64,000 bases of DNA from the NCBI GenBank assembly GCA_001915575.1, contig MNQT01000023.1, forward strand, positions 1-64,000. Direction: 5' to 3'. A model generated the notes under the pieces. The model saw only the letters and a program-made list of their open reading frames with translations, had not been told where the DNA came from and did no database searches. Both the position numbers and the translations under genes were made by a program. This DNA comes from Bacteroides sp. CAG:1060_57_27 (GTDB taxonomy: Bacteria; Bacteroidota; Bacteroidia; Bacteroidales; UBA932). Position 1 is the stretch's first letter; each line of letters opens with the position of its first letter. Positions 48,308 through 59,035 of this stretch are shown piece by piece.

Positions 48308-51300
48308 ATGAAAAAATTCATTCTCCTGCTTGCACTGCTGTGTTTCCGCCTGCTGCCGTCGTCTTCGCAGCCGGCAAGGATGTACACCTCGGCAGACGGA
48401 CTGCCAAACAGCCGCATAAACTGCATAATGCAGGACAGGACAGGGTTCATATGGATTTCGTCCGGAAACGGACTCGCCAGGTTCGACGGGAGCGTCTTCC
48501 GCCACTTCCAGGCCGACAGGAGCGCCGGCTGGGCCCTCGCCGGCGACCTGGTCCTCCGCACGTTCCAGGACAGCAGGGGAACGATGTGGGTGGCCACGGC
48601 GAGCGGGCTCCAGACCTACGACCCTTCTGACGGTACCTTTTCGACCGTGATACTCGACGAGGACGCCCCGTTCGCGAGCACCTCGTACCACATCACCGAC
48701 ATTGCCGAGGTGCGCCCCGGCGCAGGAAAGGCCGAAATCTGGATAGGCACATACCAGAACGGGATATACATACTGGACGCCGACGGCTATGTGATCCTCC
48801 GCGACCGGAGTTCCGCCGTAAACTCCCTGCTCGCCGGCAAGTCGGTCAGCAGGATATTCCCTGATTCACACGGCCAGGTATGGACGGCGTCGGGAGAAGG
48901 CGGGCTGCAGGTATTCAATGCGGCCAGCCTGGATATGCAGAGCGGGATAATGCTCACGCCGGAAGCCGCCGGGACGCTGCCGGATGCACTTGTAAGCGAA
49001 TTCATGGAAGACAAGGCAAGCGGCGACATCATAATATGCTCGTCGAACTTCGGGATATTCGTCTTCGACAGTTCGACCCTCACGGTAACGCGCTCCGCAG
49101 ACGCCCTGGCCAGAAGTTGCAGGGCGATGTCGATAGTCCCGGACGCCCTGCTCGTTCCAAGCGGAAACAACTATCTCATAGGGACGGAGAACCAGGGGCT
49201 GAAGAGCTACAACCTGCTTGCCGACAAGATGTCCGCCCTGCCCGAAGGGAAAATCCCGTTCGATGTGTCCAAATGGAAGATACACAGCCTTATGACCGAC
49301 AATCAGGGCAATATCTGGGCCGGCGCCTATGAAAGAGGTGTCATGGTCATTCCCAACCCTATGTACGGATTCGAGTACACCGGAGTAATGTCGAGCCTGA
49401 GGAACGGGCCGTATCCTGACGGCTGTGTGACATCCCTGGCAAGGGATCCGGGCGACCTCTCCCTCTGGGCCGGAACCGACGGATACGGACTGCTCAACAT
49501 AGGCACCGACGGAACGAGGCGCTTCTACGACAGCGGCAACTCCGCCCTGAGCGACGACACGATTATGTCCCTTGCCGTCGACAGGCGCGGCACACTGTGG
49601 ATTTCGACATTCCTCGGAGGCCTTTATGTGAAGGAAAGGGGAAAGATGCCGAGGCCGTTCGGAGATTCCGCGGCCATCGGGACCCCGCAGACGGTCGACC
49701 TGGCCTACGACGCCTCGGAAGACATCCTCTATGCAGGCACGAACAGCAACGGGCTGGCCATAATAGACCCGTCCTCCGAGACTGTCCTGAAGAATGTCTG
49801 CGACGATGCCTGCAAATGGGTGAGCTGCCTGTATCTCGACAGGGACGGCCTGCTGTGGGTGGGCACATACAACGGGCCGATGATATACAACGACAGGCTG
49901 GGGCGCATAATACGCTACAACATGGCCGACAAGAGCATGAACGCAAGAGTAAGCTGCTTCCTGGAAGCCGCCGACGGGACGGTGTGGATGGGGACGGGCA
50001 ACGGACTGTTCGCATTCGACAGGGCCGAGGGGAAAGAGCGGCGGTATTCGGACGCCGACGGCCTCAGCAACAACGTGATATACGGAATGCTCCAGAGCCC
50101 GGACGGAGACATCTGGATTTCGACCGCATCAGGCCTTTCGCGCTTCGACCCGCAAACAGGACGCTTCTCGCGCTATTACGCTTCCGACGGGCTGCAGGAA
50201 AACGAGTTCCACAAGAAGGCCGCGATGATCGACCAGGACGGGAAGATGCATTTCGGCGGGATAAACGGCATAAGCTCGTTCTATCCGGCTTCCGTCGAAA
50301 GGAAGCCGCACGACGTCCCCACGCTGCTTTTCACCGTACTCCGTACTGACGGGGCCGCCGGCAGGGACATCTCGGGCCTTTCGGGGAAGGATATGGTCCT
50401 CCCCTACGACTCCAACAGCATATCGGTGGATTTCACCGCCCTCGAATTCACCAATCCCGGAAAGGTGCGCTATGAATACCGTCTCGACAGGCTGGATCCT
50501 GACTGGAAGGAATGCGACGGCGCCCTGAGGAACGCCACCTACACAGATCTCGCCCCGGGAAGATATGAGCTGAGGGTACGGGCATATTTCGACGGTTCGG
50601 AAGACAGGGTCTCCGAAGCAGGGCTGAGAATAAGGATCTCCCCTCCCTGGTTCCGTTCCGCATGGGCCATAGCCATATACGGCATAGTCCTGGCTTCTGC
50701 CGCCATCCTGCTGTCCGTCATGGCCGAAAGGTCGCGCCAGAGGAAGAAACGGCTCGACAAGGCCGTCGCAGACCAGAACAGGCTGCAGGCATTCGCAGAA
50801 ATCTCACGGCAGGTCTGCACCCCGCTGAACCTCGTCGTCTCCCCTATCAAGGAACTGAGGGACAGCGAGACCGACAGTCGCCGCAGGACTATCCTGGAAA
50901 TGATGTACCGTAACGGCCAGCAGGTACAGGAGCTCATAACGCAGATGACAGACCCGTCGAGACTTGAAGGCAGCATGGCGCAGGCTGCACCCGGACCGCT
51001 GCCGGAGACCATGCCGGAAACGGAGGAAGGCGCTGGAGACAGGAACAGGGGCACCGTAAGGGCAAGGCGGAACATAGTCATAGTTGACGACGACCGCCAG
51101 ACAAGGGAATTCCTCCGAATGGAACTGGGCAACATGTACAATGTCAAGACCTGCGGAGGAGGAAAGGACGCCTGGAACCTCATCCTGTCGGAACTGCCCG
51201 ACGCCGTAATCACCGAAGCGCTCACCAAAGATATGGACGGATACGAACTCTGCACCAGGATAAGGCACAACCTCCAGACAAACCATATCCCGGTCATAAT

Positions 51301-51877
51301 GCTTACCGCCCTGCACGACGAGCAGAGTGCGAAAAGGAGCAGCGACTGCGGGGCCGACCTGTTCCTGAGCAAGCCGCTGTCCATGGACCTTCTGCGCAGC
51401 AGCGTCACGAACATCATAGCCACCAGGGAGACCATGCGCAGGAAGTTCTCCTCCGATGCGGCGATAGCCCAGTACGGCAGGCCTTCCGACGCTCCCCCGG
51501 AAAAGGAAAGCGGGAACTTCGAAGAAAAGGTCATAAGGATAATAGAAGAAGAGATGCACGATCCGGCCTTCGGGGTCGAGAGCCTGAGTTCCCGCCTGGG
51601 TATCAGCCGCGTCCACCTCAACCGCAAGCTCAAGGAGCGGCTCGGCACGTCTCCGGGCACGCTCATACGCTATGTCAGGCTGAAGCAGGCGGCAACGATG
51701 CTCGCGAGGGACGGGTTGTCCGTATCCGAAGCCGCAAGGCAGACGGGATTCACCGCCACCACATACTTCTCAAGCTGTTTCCGCGAGAGTTTCGGTATGA
51801 CCCCGAAGGAATTCGTGAAGAAGTACCGGGACTCAGGCGAACTTCCGGAATCTCCGGTATCGCAAATCAAAAAATAA
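48308..51877 (+). CDS. Degenerate hybrid two-component system regulator (no HATPase, His and Asp replaced)
   Basis: The protein has 1189 residues. A signal peptide is followed by about twelve Reg_prop blades (periplasmic beta-propeller, residues 20-690), a Y_Y_Y domain (about 698-780) and a membrane helix (about 785-805). Next comes a HisKA-like dimerisation segment where the usual SHEFRTPL reads SRQVCTPL: the phosphoacceptor His is Arg834. Only about 85 residues separate this from the receiver domain (IVIVDDD at 923-929), so the HATPase domain is absent. In the receiver, the expected SDVMMPxMDG reads TEALTKDMDG: the phosphoacceptor is Glu970. The acidic pocket, LTA Thr and SKP Lys remain. 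A C-terminal AraC HTH follows (about 1071-1180). It sits directly upstream of sugar transport and GH43 genes, its likely targets. Confidence 0.9.
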   Translation: MKKFILLLALLCFRLLPSSSQPARMYTSADGLPNSRINCIMQDRTGFIWISSGNGLARFDGSVFRHFQADRSAGWALAGDLVLRTFQDSRGTMWVATASGLQTYDPSDGTFSTVILDEDAPFASTSYHITDIAEVRPGAGKAEIWIGTYQNGIYILDADGYVILRDRSSAVNSLLAGKSVSRIFPDSHGQVWTASGEGGLQVFNAASLDMQSGIMLTPEAAGTLPDALVSEFMEDKASGDIIICSSNFGIFVFDSSTLTVTRSADALARSCRAMSIVPDALLVPSGNNYLIGTENQGLKSYNLLADKMSALPEGKIPFDVSKWKIHSLMTDNQGNIWAGAYERGVMVIPNPMYGFEYTGVMSSLRNGPYPDGCVTSLARDPGDLSLWAGTDGYGLLNIGTDGTRRFYDSGNSALSDDTIMSLAVDRRGTLWISTFLGGLYVKERGKMPRPFGDSAAIGTPQTVDLAYDASEDILYAGTNSNGLAIIDPSSETVLKNVCDDACKWVSCLYLDRDGLLWVGTYNGPMIYNDRLGRIIRYNMADKSMNARVSCFLEAADGTVWMGTGNGLFAFDRAEGKERRYSDADGLSNNVIYGMLQSPDGDIWISTASGLSRFDPQTGRFSRYYASDGLQENEFHKKAAMIDQDGKMHFGGINGISSFYPASVERKPHDVPTLLFTVLRTDGAAGRDISGLSGKDMVLPYDSNSISVDFTALEFTNPGKVRYEYRLDRLDPDWKECDGALRNATYTDLAPGRYELRVRAYFDGSEDRVSEAGLRIRISPPWFRSAWAIAIYGIVLASAAILLSVMAERSRQRKKRLDKAVADQNRLQAFAEISRQVCTPLNLVVSPIKELRDSETDSRRRTILEMMYRNGQQVQELITQMTDPSRLEGSMAQAAPGPLPETMPETEEGAGDRNRGTVRARRNIVIVDDDRQTREFLRMELGNMYNVKTCGGGKDAWNLILSELPDAVITEALTKDMDGYELCTRIRHNLQTNHIPVIMLTALHDEQSAKRSSDCGADLFLSKPLSMDLLRSSVTNIIATRETMRRKFSSDAAIAQYGRPSDAPPEKESGNFEEKVIRIIEEEMHDPAFGVESLSSRLGISRVHLNRKLKERLGTSPGTLIRYVRLKQAATMLARDGLSVSEAARQTGFTATTYFSSCFRESFGMTPKEFVKKYRDSGELPESPVSQIKK

Positions 51878-51881
51878 TTGG

Positions 51882-51889
51882 TAACTTTA
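51882..51889 (+). promoter_or_regulatory. Candidate -7 box of the sugar transporter operon
   Basis: TAACTTTA (one mismatch), 40 bases before the ATG at 51930 and immediately after the regulator stop. Confidence 0.45.
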
Positions 51890-51929
51890 CGGGGATTTGC
51901 CGAAAACAAACTAAAACTGGATATAATTT

Positions 51930-53354
51930 ATGGCACTAAACACTTCTGAAGCCAACGGCTTCTACAAACTGAGTTGGCTGCAGCGGATCGGATTCGGCTC
52001 CGGCGACCTTGCCCAGAACCTCATCTACCAGACTATCAGCATGTATCTGCTGTTCTTCTACACGAACGTGTTCGGGCTCGACCCCGGCGTTGCGGCAGTG
52101 ATGTTCCTGGTAGTGAGGATAGTGGACGTAATCTGGGATCCGATAGTCGGCGCGTTCGTCGACAAGCGCAATCCGAAGCTCGGAAAATACAGGTCATACC
52201 TGGTACTCGGAGGAATCCCCCTTACCGTATTCGCGATACTGTGCTTTTGGAACGGACTCACCGGCTCCCTGCTCTATGCATACATCACCTATGTAGGAAT
52301 GTCCATGTGCTATACGCTGGTGAACGTGCCCTACGGAGCACTTAATTCATCCCTCACCCGCGACACGGACGAAATCACGGTGCTCACCTCCACGAGGATG
52401 TTCATGGCCAACATAGGAGGCCTTGCCGTCTCAATGGGTATTCCCGCCCTCGTCAAGCTTTTCGCCGACGGAGCAGCCGTCGCAGGCGAGGAGGCCCTGC
52501 CCGCAGACGGAAACGCATGGTTCCTGACCATGCTTCTCTACTCCCTGATCGGACTCGCGCTGCTGGCCTTCTGCTTCAGCCAGACCAAGGAGAAAGTCGT
52601 AATGGACGAGAAGGAGACCGCCAATGTGAAGGTATCCGACCTCTGGACGGAGTTCGGACGCAACAAGCCCCTCAGGGTGCTCGCGTTCTTCTTCATCACC
52701 GCATTCGCGATGATGTCGATAAGCAACGCCTCAGGCTCGTACTACATGACCTACAACATCCACTCGACCACAGCGCAGATGTCCCTGTTCATGGGCCTCG
52801 GCTCGATTCCGGCATTCATATTCATGCCCATGGTGCCCGCTATCAAGAAGAAGATAGGCAAGAAGGGCATGTTCTTCCTCTTCCTCGGCATAGCGGTAGT
52901 CGGCATGGTGATGCTCTACCTCGTGTCCATAATCGAAGCGCTGCGTTCGCAGATGTGGATAGTATATGTCGCGCAGTTCGTCAAGTCCACCGGCATAATA
53001 GTGGCCACGGGATATATGTGGGCCCTCGTGCCCGAGGTCGTATCCTATGGTGAATACACCAGCGGAAGGCGCATCGCCGGCATAGTCAACGCACTCACCG
53101 GAATCTTCTTCAAGGCCGGAATGGCCCTCGGAGGAGTCGTTCCCGGTCTCGTGCTCTCCATAGTGAACTTCAACGCCAAGGAATCCGTACAGACCCCTCT
53201 CGCAGAGCAGGGCATACTCTGGCTCGTATGCGTGATACCCATGCTGCTCGTCTTCCTGGCGATGTTCATCATCAGCAAGTACGAGCTCAGCGACGAGAAA
53301 ATGGACGAGATCAACACGGCCATAGAGCAGAGGATGAAGGCATCCGGAAACTGA
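51930..53354 (+). CDS. GPH-family sugar:cation symporter
   Basis: A 474-residue major-facilitator protein of the glycoside-pentoside-hexuronide family. Motifs are GFGSGDLAQNLIYQTISMYL, the family signature VRIVDVIWDPIVGAFVDKRN, and VNVPYGALNSSLTRDTDE; twelve membrane segments are visible. It imports xylosides, arabinosides or similar small glycosides with Na+ or H+. It lies between the hybrid regulator and GH43, which suggests import of pentose oligosaccharides (inference). Confidence 0.92.
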   Translation: MALNTSEANGFYKLSWLQRIGFGSGDLAQNLIYQTISMYLLFFYTNVFGLDPGVAAVMFLVVRIVDVIWDPIVGAFVDKRNPKLGKYRSYLVLGGIPLTVFAILCFWNGLTGSLLYAYITYVGMSMCYTLVNVPYGALNSSLTRDTDEITVLTSTRMFMANIGGLAVSMGIPALVKLFADGAAVAGEEALPADGNAWFLTMLLYSLIGLALLAFCFSQTKEKVVMDEKETANVKVSDLWTEFGRNKPLRVLAFFFITAFAMMSISNASGSYYMTYNIHSTTAQMSLFMGLGSIPAFIFMPMVPAIKKKIGKKGMFFLFLGIAVVGMVMLYLVSIIEALRSQMWIVYVAQFVKSTGIIVATGYMWALVPEVVSYGEYTSGRRIAGIVNALTGIFFKAGMALGGVVPGLVLSIVNFNAKESVQTPLAEQGILWLVCVIPMLLVFLAMFIISKYELSDEKMDEINTAIEQRMKASGN

Positions 53355-53386
53355 AAGCGACGAAACAAACCACACAGATACTGAAA

Positions 53387-54370
53387 ATGAAAACTAAGAA
53401 AAGGTACATCTGGCCTTCGGACTACATGGCCGACCCTTCCGTACATGTATTCAACGGAAAAATCTACATCTACCCCTCTCACGACTGGGAGTCGGGCATC
53501 CCTGACGACGACCTCGGCAGCGAGTACGACATGAAGGACTACCATGTCCTCTCTATCGACGGAGACGACCCCATGACCTCTCCCGTCACCGACCACGGCA
53601 AGGTGCTCGGTGTAGAGGACACGAAGTGGGCGAGCAGGCACTTCTGGGACAACGACGTGGCCTGCAAGGACGGGAAATACTACATGTACTTCCCCGCAAA
53701 GGACAAGACCGACATCTTCCGCATCGGTGTAGCCGTCAGCGACCGTCCCGAAGGGCCTTTCGTTCCCGAGCCCGACCCTATCAGGGGCAGCTACTCGATG
53801 GACGTATGCGTGCTTGAGGACGGCGGAGAATACTACCTGTACTTCGGAGGCATCTGGGGCGGACAGCTCCAGAGATATCGCGACAACAAGGCACTCGACA
53901 CCGGCTCCACCCTTCCCAAGGACGACGAGCCCGCTCTCACGGCAATGGTGGCGAAGCTCTCCGACGACATGCTCCAGTTCGCAGAGGAGCCCAGACCCGT
54001 CGTAATCCTCGACGAGGACGGCAAGCCCCTGCTCGCGGGAGACAACTCGCGCAGGTTCTTCGAGGCCAGCTGGATGCACAAGTACAACGGCAAGTACTAT
54101 TTCAGCTACTCCACCGGAGACACCCACATGATATGCTACGCGGTCGGAGACAACCCCTACGGCCCCTTCACCTACAAGGGACAGATACTGACCCCCGTCG
54201 TAGGCTGGACGACGCACCACAGCATCGTCGAGTTCAACGGCAAGTGGTGGCTCTTCCACCACGACAGCGTACCTTCCAAGGGTGTGAACTGCCTGCGCAG
54301 CCTCAAGGTCTGCGAGCTGACCTACCGCGAGGACGGAACTATCGAGACTATCGACGGAATGGACGAATAG
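53387..54370 (+). CDS. Cytosolic glycoside hydrolase family 43
   Basis: A 327-residue five-bladed propeller enzyme without signal peptide. The three catalytic acids are visible: general base D16 (YMADPSVHVF), pKa modulator D139 (SYSMDVCVLE) and general acid E226 (FFEASWMHKYNGKYYF). GH43 members are beta-xylosidases and alpha-L-arabinofuranosidases. The lack of a signal peptide means it acts on sugars brought in by the transporter 32 bases upstream. It is followed by a strong terminator. Confidence 0.93.
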   Translation: MKTKKRYIWPSDYMADPSVHVFNGKIYIYPSHDWESGIPDDDLGSEYDMKDYHVLSIDGDDPMTSPVTDHGKVLGVEDTKWASRHFWDNDVACKDGKYYMYFPAKDKTDIFRIGVAVSDRPEGPFVPEPDPIRGSYSMDVCVLEDGGEYYLYFGGIWGGQLQRYRDNKALDTGSTLPKDDEPALTAMVAKLSDDMLQFAEEPRPVVILDEDGKPLLAGDNSRRFFEASWMHKYNGKYYFSYSTGDTHMICYAVGDNPYGPFTYKGQILTPVVGWTTHHSIVEFNGKWWLFHHDSVPSKGVNCLRSLKVCELTYREDGTIETIDGMDE

Positions 54371-54409
54371 CAGGCAGGTCCTGCTATCTCCCCGGATAAA
54401 AGGAAGACA

Positions 54410-54440
54410 GAAGCGGCCCGGAAATGATCCGGGCCGCTTC
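54410..54440 (+). terminator. Terminator of the transporter-GH43 operon
   Basis: GAAGCGGCCCGGA pairs perfectly with TCCGGGCCGCTTC around AATGA, 40 bases after the GH43 stop. Confidence 0.85.
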
Positions 54441-54471
54441 GATGTTTAATATGGTCCAACGCCTCCCGCAG

Positions 54472-54650
54472 CTCTAATGCCCGCCGTAGGGGGGGGGGAG
54501 GCGCCTATGCTACAGTTGATTACTGCATGTTCTCCATGTATGCCTCCCAGGGAGCGTTTACCCTTATTGAATAGCTCCCTGGGAGGCATACATGGAGACT
54601 GCAACAGGTAAATAGCAGGGTGCAGGCGCCCCCTACGGCAGGAATTAGAG
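54472..54650. repeat. Nested inverted-repeat element (hairpin B) with G10 tract
   Basis: The outer arms are imperfect complements: 54472-54510 (CTCTAATGCCCGCCGTAGGG then a G10 run and GGCGCCTATGC) and 54622-54650. Inside lies a perfect 25-bp hairpin, 54531-54555 with 54574-54598 (TCTCCATGTATGCCTCCCAG at its start), with an 18-base loop. The inner core resembles hairpin A at 5041. The 303-base gap 54371-54673 holds this element and the GH43 terminator, and no gene. Confidence 0.85.
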
Positions 54651-54673
54651 ATGCCGGGAATCGGGATGCAATG

Positions 54674-57031
54674 CTACCTGCTCCAGTCGTATTCGTAGAC
54701 CTGGCGTCCGTCGGCGCAGGTCAGTACGGTCTCGCCCGACAGATGCCTTGACTTCAGGGGCTGGAAAGAGCGTACCTTGCAGGCAGGTCCCTCGATGTCG
54801 AAATAAGTTATCTGTCCGTTCTCCCAGCTGATATCCACGGTGTTGCCGCCACGCGCGCGCAGGCCGCGCACGCTGCCCTCGGACCATGCGTCGGGAAGCG
54901 CCGGGAGCAGGAATATCGCTCCGTCGTGGCTCTGCATCAGCATTTCCGCGATTCCGGCGGCAGCGCCGAAGTTTCCGTCGATCTGGAAAGGCGGATGCGC
55001 GTCGAAGAGGTTGGGATAAGTCCTGCCGTTGCTCCTCTGGGGTCCCCACATGGGGCCGTCGGCAGGAAGCAGGGTGAGCATGTTGGATATTATCTTGAAC
55101 GCATGGTTGCCGTCGAGGAGCCTTGCCCAGAAGTTTATCTTCCAGCCGAGACTCCACCCTGTCGCCATGTCTCCCCTCTGTTCGAGGGTGACCCTAGCCG
55201 CATTGAAGAGTTCGGGCGTCGTGAAAGGGCTGATCTGGGCGGAAGGATACAGTCCGTAGAGATGCGATATGTGCCTGTGCTGGTCATTGGGATCGTCGGC
55301 ATCGTCCATCCACTCCTGCAGCTGCCCGTACTGCCCCACCTTCATCGGAGGCAGCAGAGCCAGGGCGTCGCTCAGGGTATCGCGGAGCGCGGCGTCGACC
55401 CCGAGGATCTCCGAGGCCTCGATTACGCTCGAGAAGGTGTCATGGACTATCTGGTTGTCCATGGTGCAGCCTGCCGTTATGGGCGTAGGCTTGCCGAACG
55501 GGCCGTGCTCGGGGCTGACCGACGGAACCATAACAAGATATCCGCGGTAAGGCTGGAGGTAGTCGAGGCAGAACTCTGCGGCACCCTTGAGTACCGGATA
55601 CCACTCCCGGAGGAAGTCTTCGTCGAGGGTGTACAGGTAGTGCTGCCACAGGTGCGTCGCAAGCCACGCGCCTCCGCAGGGATACATCCCCCAGAAAGAG
55701 CCGTCGACTATACCCGTTATGCGCCAGATGTCGGTATTGTGGTGGGCGACCCAGCCGTCGCAGCCGTACATCTGCCTTGCGGTCACGGCTCCGGTCTCGC
55801 TCAGGTCGCGTATCATGGAGAACAGAGGCCCGAGGGTCTCGTCCAGGCCGGACACCTCGGCCGGCCAGTAGTTCATCTCGGCATTGATGTTTATCGTGTA
55901 CTTGCTGTCCCAGGGAGCGAAGAGCTCGTCGTTCCACACGCCCTGCAGGTTGGCGGGCTGTCCGCCTGTCTGCGAGGAGCTTATCAGCAGATAGCGTCCG
56001 TAGTTGAACATCAGCGACACCATAGACATGTCGTCGCTTCCGGCGAAGGCCGCCAGCCTCTCGTCCGTAGGCAGGGACGAGCCCTCTCCGTCGGAGAGCT
56101 CTATGGCCACCCTGCCGTACTGCTCGGAATAGGCCTCGCGGTGGTCGGAAAGAAGTTCGTCATAAGACTTCGACAACGCGTTCTCCAGCCTCGAAGAATT
56201 GATCGCGGAAGGGTCGCCGTCAACCGTATGGTAGTCGACGAAGTTGGTGGCGGCGCTGACGACTATTGTGGCGTAGCTGGCTCCCGACACGAGGAGGCTG
56301 TCCGCCTCGCCGACGAGGGTACCGTCAGTCAGCACCTCCACCCTGCATTCCGCCTCGAGCGCGGCCGGAATCCCTTCCTGCTCGACACCTTTCACCTTTA
56401 CCAGCAGGCCGTGGCCGGAGGCGGCGGAGCTGAACTCCAGAGGGCTGTCGGCACTGAGCGAGAATCCGAGGGCGCCGTCACGGTCGGTCTCGACCCTGTA
56501 GACCACCACCTTGTCGGGAAGGGAGGCGAACGCGGTCTTGCGGTATGTCACTCCTCCCGAGGTGAAGCTGCTGCGCGACACTGCCTCGGATATGTCGAGC
56601 TCGCGCCTGTAGCCTTCATAACCGTCGACAGAGCCGTAATGCATGTACAGGCTGCACATGGGCAGGTAGCGCATACCGTGGGGGCCTGTCACGAAATCCC
56701 TGTCGAGGATTTCCGCAGCCTCCACCTCGCGTCCGTCATATATCAGCTCGCGCACTTCGTCGAGCCTTGCCAGGGCGCGGGGACTGTTGTTGTTATAGGG
56801 GCCGCCGCTCCAGAAAGTCTCTTCGTTGAGCTGCAGGATGTCGTCCTGCACCCCTCCGTAGACCATGGCACCCATATTGGAATTGCCTATCGGGAGGGCT
56901 TCGAGCCAATGCTGCGCCGGCTCGTCATACCAGAGCAGCGACGCGTTGCACTCTACTGAAGGCTGCCGGGAACACGACGGCAGCAGGGCGCCGGCAAGCA
57001 GCGCCGGGATAAGGAAGCTTGACTTTCTCAT
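54674..57031 (-). CDS. Glycoside hydrolase family 95 lipoprotein (alpha-L-fucosidase/galactosidase)
   Basis: A 785-residue lipoprotein ([10 protein letters not shown]) of GH95. Family motifs are [70 protein letters not shown] (catalytic Glu region), [14 protein letters not shown] and [17 protein letters not shown] (Asp/Asn region). GH95 enzymes release alpha-1,2-L-fucose; some act on alpha-L-galactose of plant xylan or xyloglucan. ATG 57031 starts 2 bases after the esterase stop (TGATCATG); a GTG at 57037 is less likely. In context a plant hemicellulose substrate is plausible but unproven. Confidence 0.93.
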   Translation of the reverse strand: MRKSSFLIPALLAGALLPSCSRQPSVECNASLLWYDEPAQHWLEALPIGNSNMGAMVYGGVQDDILQLNEETFWSGGPYNNNSPRALARLDEVRELIYDGREVEAAEILDRDFVTGPHGMRYLPMCSLYMHYGSVDGYEGYRRELDISEAVSRSSFTSGGVTYRKTAFASLPDKVVVYRVETDRDGALGFSLSADSPLEFSSAASGHGLLVKVKGVEQEGIPAALEAECRVEVLTDGTLVGEADSLLVSGASYATIVVSAATNFVDYHTVDGDPSAINSSRLENALSKSYDELLSDHREAYSEQYGRVAIELSDGEGSSLPTDERLAAFAGSDDMSMVSLMFNYGRYLLISSSQTGGQPANLQGVWNDELFAPWDSKYTININAEMNYWPAEVSGLDETLGPLFSMIRDLSETGAVTARQMYGCDGWVAHHNTDIWRITGIVDGSFWGMYPCGGAWLATHLWQHYLYTLDEDFLREWYPVLKGAAEFCLDYLQPYRGYLVMVPSVSPEHGPFGKPTPITAGCTMDNQIVHDTFSSVIEASEILGVDAALRDTLSDALALLPPMKVGQYGQLQEWMDDADDPNDQHRHISHLYGLYPSAQISPFTTPELFNAARVTLEQRGDMATGWSLGWKINFWARLLDGNHAFKIISNMLTLLPADGPMWGPQRSNGRTYPNLFDAHPPFQIDGNFGAAAGIAEMLMQSHDGAIFLLPALPDAWSEGSVRGLRARGGNTVDISWENGQITYFDIEGPACKVRSFQPLKSRHLSGETVLTCADGRQVYEYDWSR

Positions 57032-57033
57032 GA

Positions 57034-59019
57034 TCACTTGAACAATTTCTGGGCGAAACTATAGAACGACTTCCTCCATACCTGCCACTCGTGGTCGCCG
57101 GGATAGGTCTCGAACACCACTTCGATCCCGGCCTCGCGCATACGCTCCACGGCCTCGGTGGTGGGCCCTATCCTAGGATCCTGCTCGCCGCAGCTCACAT
57201 AATAGACCTTGTGGGTCCTGTTGAACCCGGCGGGATCCGAAATCATACCGGGCACGGCCTGCTCGAAGTCCATGGACGAGCTGCCGGCTATGCCGCCGAA
57301 TATGCCCGACGAGAAATGTCCCACATACGAGAACACGCCGGGTTCGTTGAGGCCGATGTAGAAGGCCTGTCCGCCTCCCATGGAGAGTCCGCACATCGCA
57401 CGGTTTTCGGGACCCTTCTTCACGCGGAAGTTCTCCTCCACGAAAGGAATTATATTGTCCAAAAGCTCGATACGGAAGGGCTGCATGCCTTCGCGGCTGT
57501 AGCCTCCCCTCGCCCCGGGGATGTTCAGGTTGCTGTTGGCGGACACCACGATCATGGGCTCGGCCTTGCCTTCGGCGATCAGGTTGTCCATTATGTTCGC
57601 GGTAAGTCCCTGCTGCATCCACCCCCTGTGGTCCTCGCCGCCTCCGTGCTGGATGTAGACCACGGGATATTTCCTGCCGCCCTTGTCATAACCGGCAGGA
57701 GTGTACACATACAGAGGCCTCCACTCGGCGCAGAGTTCCGAATAGTAGCTGAGCAGGCGCACCTCGCCGTGGGGGACATCCTGTATCTCGAGATACCTTG
57801 TACCTTCTTCGGGTATGTCCACAGCGCTGGCCATGGTGCCGCAGCCGTAGAACATCTCGCTGGCGGGATCGGAGAAGCGGGCTCCGTCCACCTCGAGGAA
57901 ATAGTAGTGGAAACCGGGGACGAGTGGATCGGTAGTAACCCGCCACAGGCCGTCGCGTCCCTGCTTCATTGGATACTTCACGGAGCAGATGTCGACCACG
58001 ACATCCCTCGCTCCGTCGGCGCGTATGGAGAAGCTGACACTGCCGTCGGAATTGATCTCGCGCACGGCAGCGGCCGGACGCGCGGCAGCCTTTACGGAGC
58101 GCGCCTTGTCGAGGAACGCCACCATAGCGGCAAGGTTCTCGTCGGAGTACATGTTGAATCCGTGTCCGCCGCCCTCCACCAGATGTAGTTCAGTCTCGAC
58201 GCCGGCCTTGTCGAGAGCCTCATAGAGCTCGACTCCCTGGCAGCTGGGGACCACATTGTCCTCGAGTCCGTGGAATACTATGACCGGGACATCCTGCGCA
58301 TCGATATAGGTGACAGGCGACAGGGAACGGAACTGTTCCTCCGTCTGAGGGTTCTTGTCGAGGCGCAGCAGTGCCTCCTCGGGAGTGTTCTCGGCCTGCT
58401 TCACTCCGTTGCACTCCATATTGAGCAGGTCTATGGGGCCCGACCAGTCGCAGGCGGCGTCGACGGCGCTGCTGAACTGCAGGTTGCCCCCGACCTCACC
58501 CTCAAGCTGTTCCACATCGGCCGAGGTGGCGGCCAGCGCCGCCAGATGCCCACCCGAAGAGAAGCCTGAAGCCGCGATGAAAGAAGGGTCGAGCCTGTAC
58601 TGCGCCGCGTTGGCTCTGATGAAACGCACTACGGCCTTGATATCGTTGATCTGCGCGGGGAACGCCGCATCACCGCTCGAACGGTGGTTGGGCGTCACGA
58701 CCGCATAGCCGGCGTCGAGCAGGGCCTGGCATATGGTACCCAGGTCGGCCATGCCCTTGGAATTGTTGCTGAACCAGGCGCTGCCGTAGATATGGATCAC
58801 CACCGGATAGGATTCCTTCCTTTCCTCCGGCAGATAGATATCCAGCCTGTGGAAGACTTCGCCGTCGCCGGCATAGTCCACGTCCGCATATTTCACGGAA
58901 TATTCCATTTTAACCTCGGGGAGCTGGAAACCCCCGAATACAGCCTGCCCGCCGCCGTCCTGGGCGTGCAGGGCAAGGGCGCCTGCCAGAGCAAGCAATG
59001 TCGTCAGTGTCTTTCTCAT
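57034..59019 (-). CDS. Double-headed esterase (alpha/beta-hydrolase plus CE1-like domain)
   Basis: A 661-residue secreted protein (signal peptide to about residue 19). Domain 1 (about 40-310) is an alpha/beta-hydrolase with [12 protein letters not shown] and nucleophile S154 in ASGFSSGGH, and the triad His in GGGHGF. A carbohydrate-binding-like E-set domain (about 320-410: [34 protein letters not shown]) precedes domain 2, an esterase-D/CE1-type hydrolase ([16 protein letters not shown], nucleophile S546 in CGLSMGGGQ, His in PGDHEWQVW). Such fusions remove acetyl and feruloyl groups from xylan. It sits 2 bases upstream of GH95. Confidence 0.9.
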   Translation of the reverse strand: MRKTLTTLLALAGALALHAQDGGGQAVFGGFQLPEVKMEYSVKYADVDYAGDGEVFHRLDIYLPEERKESYPVVIHIYGSAWFSNNSKGMADLGTICQALLDAGYAVVTPNHRSSGDAAFPAQINDIKAVVRFIRANAAQYRLDPSFIAASGFSSGGHLAALAATSADVEQLEGEVGGNLQFSSAVDAACDWSGPIDLLNMECNGVKQAENTPEEALLRLDKNPQTEEQFRSLSPVTYIDAQDVPVIVFHGLEDNVVPSCQGVELYEALDKAGVETELHLVEGGGHGFNMYSDENLAAMVAFLDKARSVKAAARPAAAVREINSDGSVSFSIRADGARDVVVDICSVKYPMKQGRDGLWRVTTDPLVPGFHYYFLEVDGARFSDPASEMFYGCGTMASAVDIPEEGTRYLEIQDVPHGEVRLLSYYSELCAEWRPLYVYTPAGYDKGGRKYPVVYIQHGGGEDHRGWMQQGLTANIMDNLIAEGKAEPMIVVSANSNLNIPGARGGYSREGMQPFRIELLDNIIPFVEENFRVKKGPENRAMCGLSMGGGQAFYIGLNEPGVFSYVGHFSSGIFGGIAGSSSMDFEQAVPGMISDPAGFNRTHKVYYVSCGEQDPRIGPTTEAVERMREAGIEVVFETYPGDHEWQVWRKSFYSFAQKLFK

Positions 59020-59035
59020 ATATGGTCGGTTATTG

